This document shows, one piece after another, positions 14,839-16,288 of a DNA stretch of 16,288 nt. The DNA lies in contig WLHW01000020.1 in assembly GCA_009702525.1 (NCBI GenBank), positions 1 through 16,288 on the forward strand. The letters are read 5' to 3'. The stretch's first letter is position 1. Each line of letters begins with the position of its first letter. The translations under genes were made by a program, and so were the position numbers. Under the pieces are notes generated by a model. It was not told the origin of the DNA. It saw nothing but the letters and a program-made list of their open reading frames with translations, and did not search any database. The DNA is from Actinomycetota bacterium. Lineage in GTDB: Bacteria > Actinomycetota > Actinomycetes > Nanopelagicales > Nanopelagicaceae.

Positions 14839-14844
14839 ACGTTA
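14839..14844 (-). promoter_or_regulatory. Likely -10 element of a leaderless metalloprotease transcript
   Basis: On the minus strand TAACGT is followed by six bases and the GTG start at 14832. There is no Shine-Dalgarno sequence. The same 33-base gap must also hold the divergent promoter of the glutaredoxin-like gene. Confidence 0.4.
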
Positions 14845-14853
14845 TCAGGATGA

Positions 14854-14859
14854 GATGAT
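14854..14859 (+). promoter_or_regulatory. Weak -10 candidate for the glutaredoxin-like gene
   Basis: GATGAT matches TATAAT at four of six bases and lies six bases before the ATG at 14866, the same spacing as at radA, proC and the metalloprotease gene. It does not start with T, so the match is weak, but no better element or ribosome site exists in the 33-base gap. Confidence 0.25.
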
Positions 14860-14865
14860 TCGACT

Positions 14866-15168
14866 ATGGCACATGACGGCGAAATGGATATCTCTAAGCA
14901 AACTAACAGGGTTAGCGCCCCTCTTATCTCGGTTTACAGCAGACATGGTTGCCATCTCTGTGAAGTTGCTATAGAGCAATTAGAGTCGATGCGGGCCGAA
15001 CTAGCTTTCTCAATCGAAACGATCTACATCGATGGAGATTTAGAGTTAGAGAAGCTCTATGGTGAGCAAGTTCCAGTTATACAGATAGATGGTGAACACC
15101 ATGATTTTTGGAGAGTTGATCCAGAGAGATTTAAATCTTCCCTTGAAAGACATCGTCAGCGTCAATAA
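14866..15168 (+). CDS. Glutaredoxin-like thioredoxin-fold protein
   Basis: This small cytosolic redox protein (100 residues) has a CxxC active site, CHLC (29-32), in the context SVYSRHGCHLCEVAIEQL. A thioredoxin-fold pattern follows: a beta strand (ETIYIDGD), then VPVIQIDG with the cis-proline region at about 69-76. It resembles the short glutaredoxin-family (DUF836-like) proteins found in many Actinobacteria. Partners cannot be told. The N-terminal 17 residues before the first strand are probably disordered; Met7 is an alternative start. Its last 38 bases overlap the end of the convergent helicase gene. Confidence 0.88.
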   Translation: MAHDGEMDISKQTNRVSAPLISVYSRHGCHLCEVAIEQLESMRAELAFSIETIYIDGDLELEKLYGEQVPVIQIDGEHHDFWRVDPERFKSSLERHRQRQ

Positions 15169-16288
15169 TTTTGTAGGAATAACCTTGCTCAGCTAAAAAG
15201 CGCTGGCGGTTTTGTGCAAAATCTTGGTCGACTGTGTCGCGTGAAATAACAGAATAAAACTTTGCGCTTCGTCCATCGGACTTAGGCCGAAGAATTCGCC
15301 CTAAGCGCTGAGCTTCTTCTTGGCGGCTTCCAAATGCTCCAGAGACCTGAATCGCAATAGTTGCATCGGGTAAATCAATTGAGAAGTTAGCAACCTTTGA
15401 TACAACAAGACAAGTAATTTCACCTGACCTGAACTTATTAAATAAAACTTCACGTTCCTTAACCGGCGTATCACCCTTAATGAGAGGAACACCCAAAACT
15501 TCAGAGAGTTCATCTAACTGATCGATGTACTGGCCAATCACCAAGATTTGTTCGCCTTTATGTTTTTCAACAAGCGCTTCAACTACATCGCGCTTTGTGC
15601 GAGTTGTAGCACAAGCGCGATATCTGTTTTCGGGTTCTGCCGTTGCATACATTAAGCGCTCGTTCTCAGTTAAGTTAACACGAACTTCGATGCACTCTGC
15701 AGGAGCAATATAACCTTGAGATTCAATTTCTTTCCATGGTACGTCATATCGCTTTGGTCCGATAAGTGAGAAAACTTCACCTTCCATGCCATCTTCACGT
15801 ACGAGCGTTGCAGTTAAACCTAAGCGACGTCGGGATTGAATATCTGCAGTAAAACGAAAGATTGGCGCAGGTAATAAGTGGACTTCATCATAGATAATCA
15901 AGCCCCAGTCATATGAATCAAAGAGATCCAAGTGGGCGTATACGCCATTTTTCTTCTTCGTCATGACTTGATACGTGGCAATAGTTACTGGGCGAATCTC
16001 TTTTTTAGCCCCAGAATATTCACCAATCTCATCCTCATTCAGCGTTGTTCGCTTAAGTAACTCTTCTCGCCACTGACGGGCAGCGATGGTGTTTGTAACC
16101 AGAATTAACGTTGTGGCTTTGGCGTGCGCCATTGCTGCCGCGCCCACGATTGTCTTTCCGGCACCGCAGGGCAGGACTACAACACCTGAGCCACCATGCC
16201 AAAAACCTTCTGCGGCTAACTCTTGGTAAGGGCGGATTTTCCAATCGTTTTGAACTAAATCAATTGCATGAGCTTGGCCATCTACGTA
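15131..16288 (-). CDS. XPB/Rad25-type DNA repair helicase (partial, N-terminus outside window)
   Basis: This is a superfamily 2 helicase of the XPB/ERCC3 type. In the visible 385 residues the Walker A loop PCGAGKT is at 40-46, the DEVH box at 134-137, LTATLVREDG at 158-167 and motif VI, QRLGRILRPK, at 327-336. SIDLPDATIAIQVSG shortly before it is also family-typical. The reading frame is open to base 16288 with no start, so the gene continues to the right; full-length bacterial XPB has roughly 550 residues, leaving about 160 outside. XPB unwinds DNA in repair, and bacterial members are common in Actinobacteria. A Bax1-type nuclease partner is not encoded immediately downstream. Its 3' end overlaps the convergent glutaredoxin-like gene by 38 bases. 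Confidence 0.95.
   Translation of the reverse strand, partial: YVDGQAHAIDLVQNDWKIRPYQELAAEGFWHGGSGVVVLPCGAGKTIVGAAAMAHAKATTLILVTNTIAARQWREELLKRTTLNEDEIGEYSGAKKEIRPVTIATYQVMTKKKNGVYAHLDLFDSYDWGLIIYDEVHLLPAPIFRFTADIQSRRRLGLTATLVREDGMEGEVFSLIGPKRYDVPWKEIESQGYIAPAECIEVRVNLTENERLMYATAEPENRYRACATTRTKRDVVEALVEKHKGEQILVIGQYIDQLDELSEVLGVPLIKGDTPVKEREVLFNKFRSGEITCLVVSKVANFSIDLPDATIAIQVSGAFGSRQEEAQRLGRILRPKSDGRSAKFYSVISRDTVDQDFAQNRQRFLAEQGYSYKIIDADDVFQGKI

Noticed and set aside
16145..16147. GTG at 16147 as the helicase start
   Set aside because: The frame stays open to base 16288 and contains the essential Walker A motif PCGAGKT just before this codon, so the true start is outside the window.
1..16288. 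Possible mobile element, phage, CRISPR or defence system
   Set aside because: No transposase, integrase, inverted terminal repeats, tRNA-associated attachment site, spaced repeats or defence-type domains were seen; base composition and gene packing look even throughout.

Overview
The window reads as a gene-dense chromosomal segment from a low-to-moderate GC actinobacterium with a streamlined genome. Gaps between genes are between one and about 120 bases, and many neighbours share stop/start bases (ATGA, TAATG, GTGA). Three observations point to Actinobacteria. The gene order folB-folK-panC-coaX-lysS-clpC...mutY/radA follows the order known from Mycobacterium and Streptomyces. There is a gene for the tiny basic ribosomal protein bS22. 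The lysS-adjacent acetyltransferase is of the short actinobacterial ArgA type. An AT-rich actinobacterium with this compactness suggests the freshwater acI group (Nanopelagicales); that placement is inference and was not tested by any search.

Left block, + strand (1-6736): the tail of folB, then folK (folate), panC and coaX (pantothenate and CoA), lysS (lysyl-tRNA synthetase), argA-like N-acetylglutamate synthase and clpC (AAA+ unfoldase of the Clp protease). Middle block, - strand (10256-6738): a cysteine-rich protein of unknown function, radA, mutY and a SSAT-like GNAT acetyltransferase. The last three are joined by 4-base overlaps and probably form one repair operon. Right block: proC overlaps a secreted repeat protein, then bS22 (+). 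A secreted zinc-metalloprotease-like protein with an Fn3 domain and a propeller-like tail follows (-), then a glutaredoxin-like protein (+), and finally the C-terminal two thirds of an XPB-type helicase (-) that runs off the right end.

Most of this is housekeeping. I find no mobile element, phage gene, CRISPR array, tRNA, rRNA or defence island, and no stretch over 300 bases without a gene. The observations most worth a second look are these: a metalloprotease whose active site resembles leishmanolysin (M8); a recurring -10-like hexamer exactly six bases before several start codons, suggesting leaderless transcripts, including two very short divergent promoter regions; a conserved-looking ten-cysteine protein upstream of radA; a short PanC with no panD beside it; and the absence, at their usual actinobacterial positions, of lsr2 and disA.
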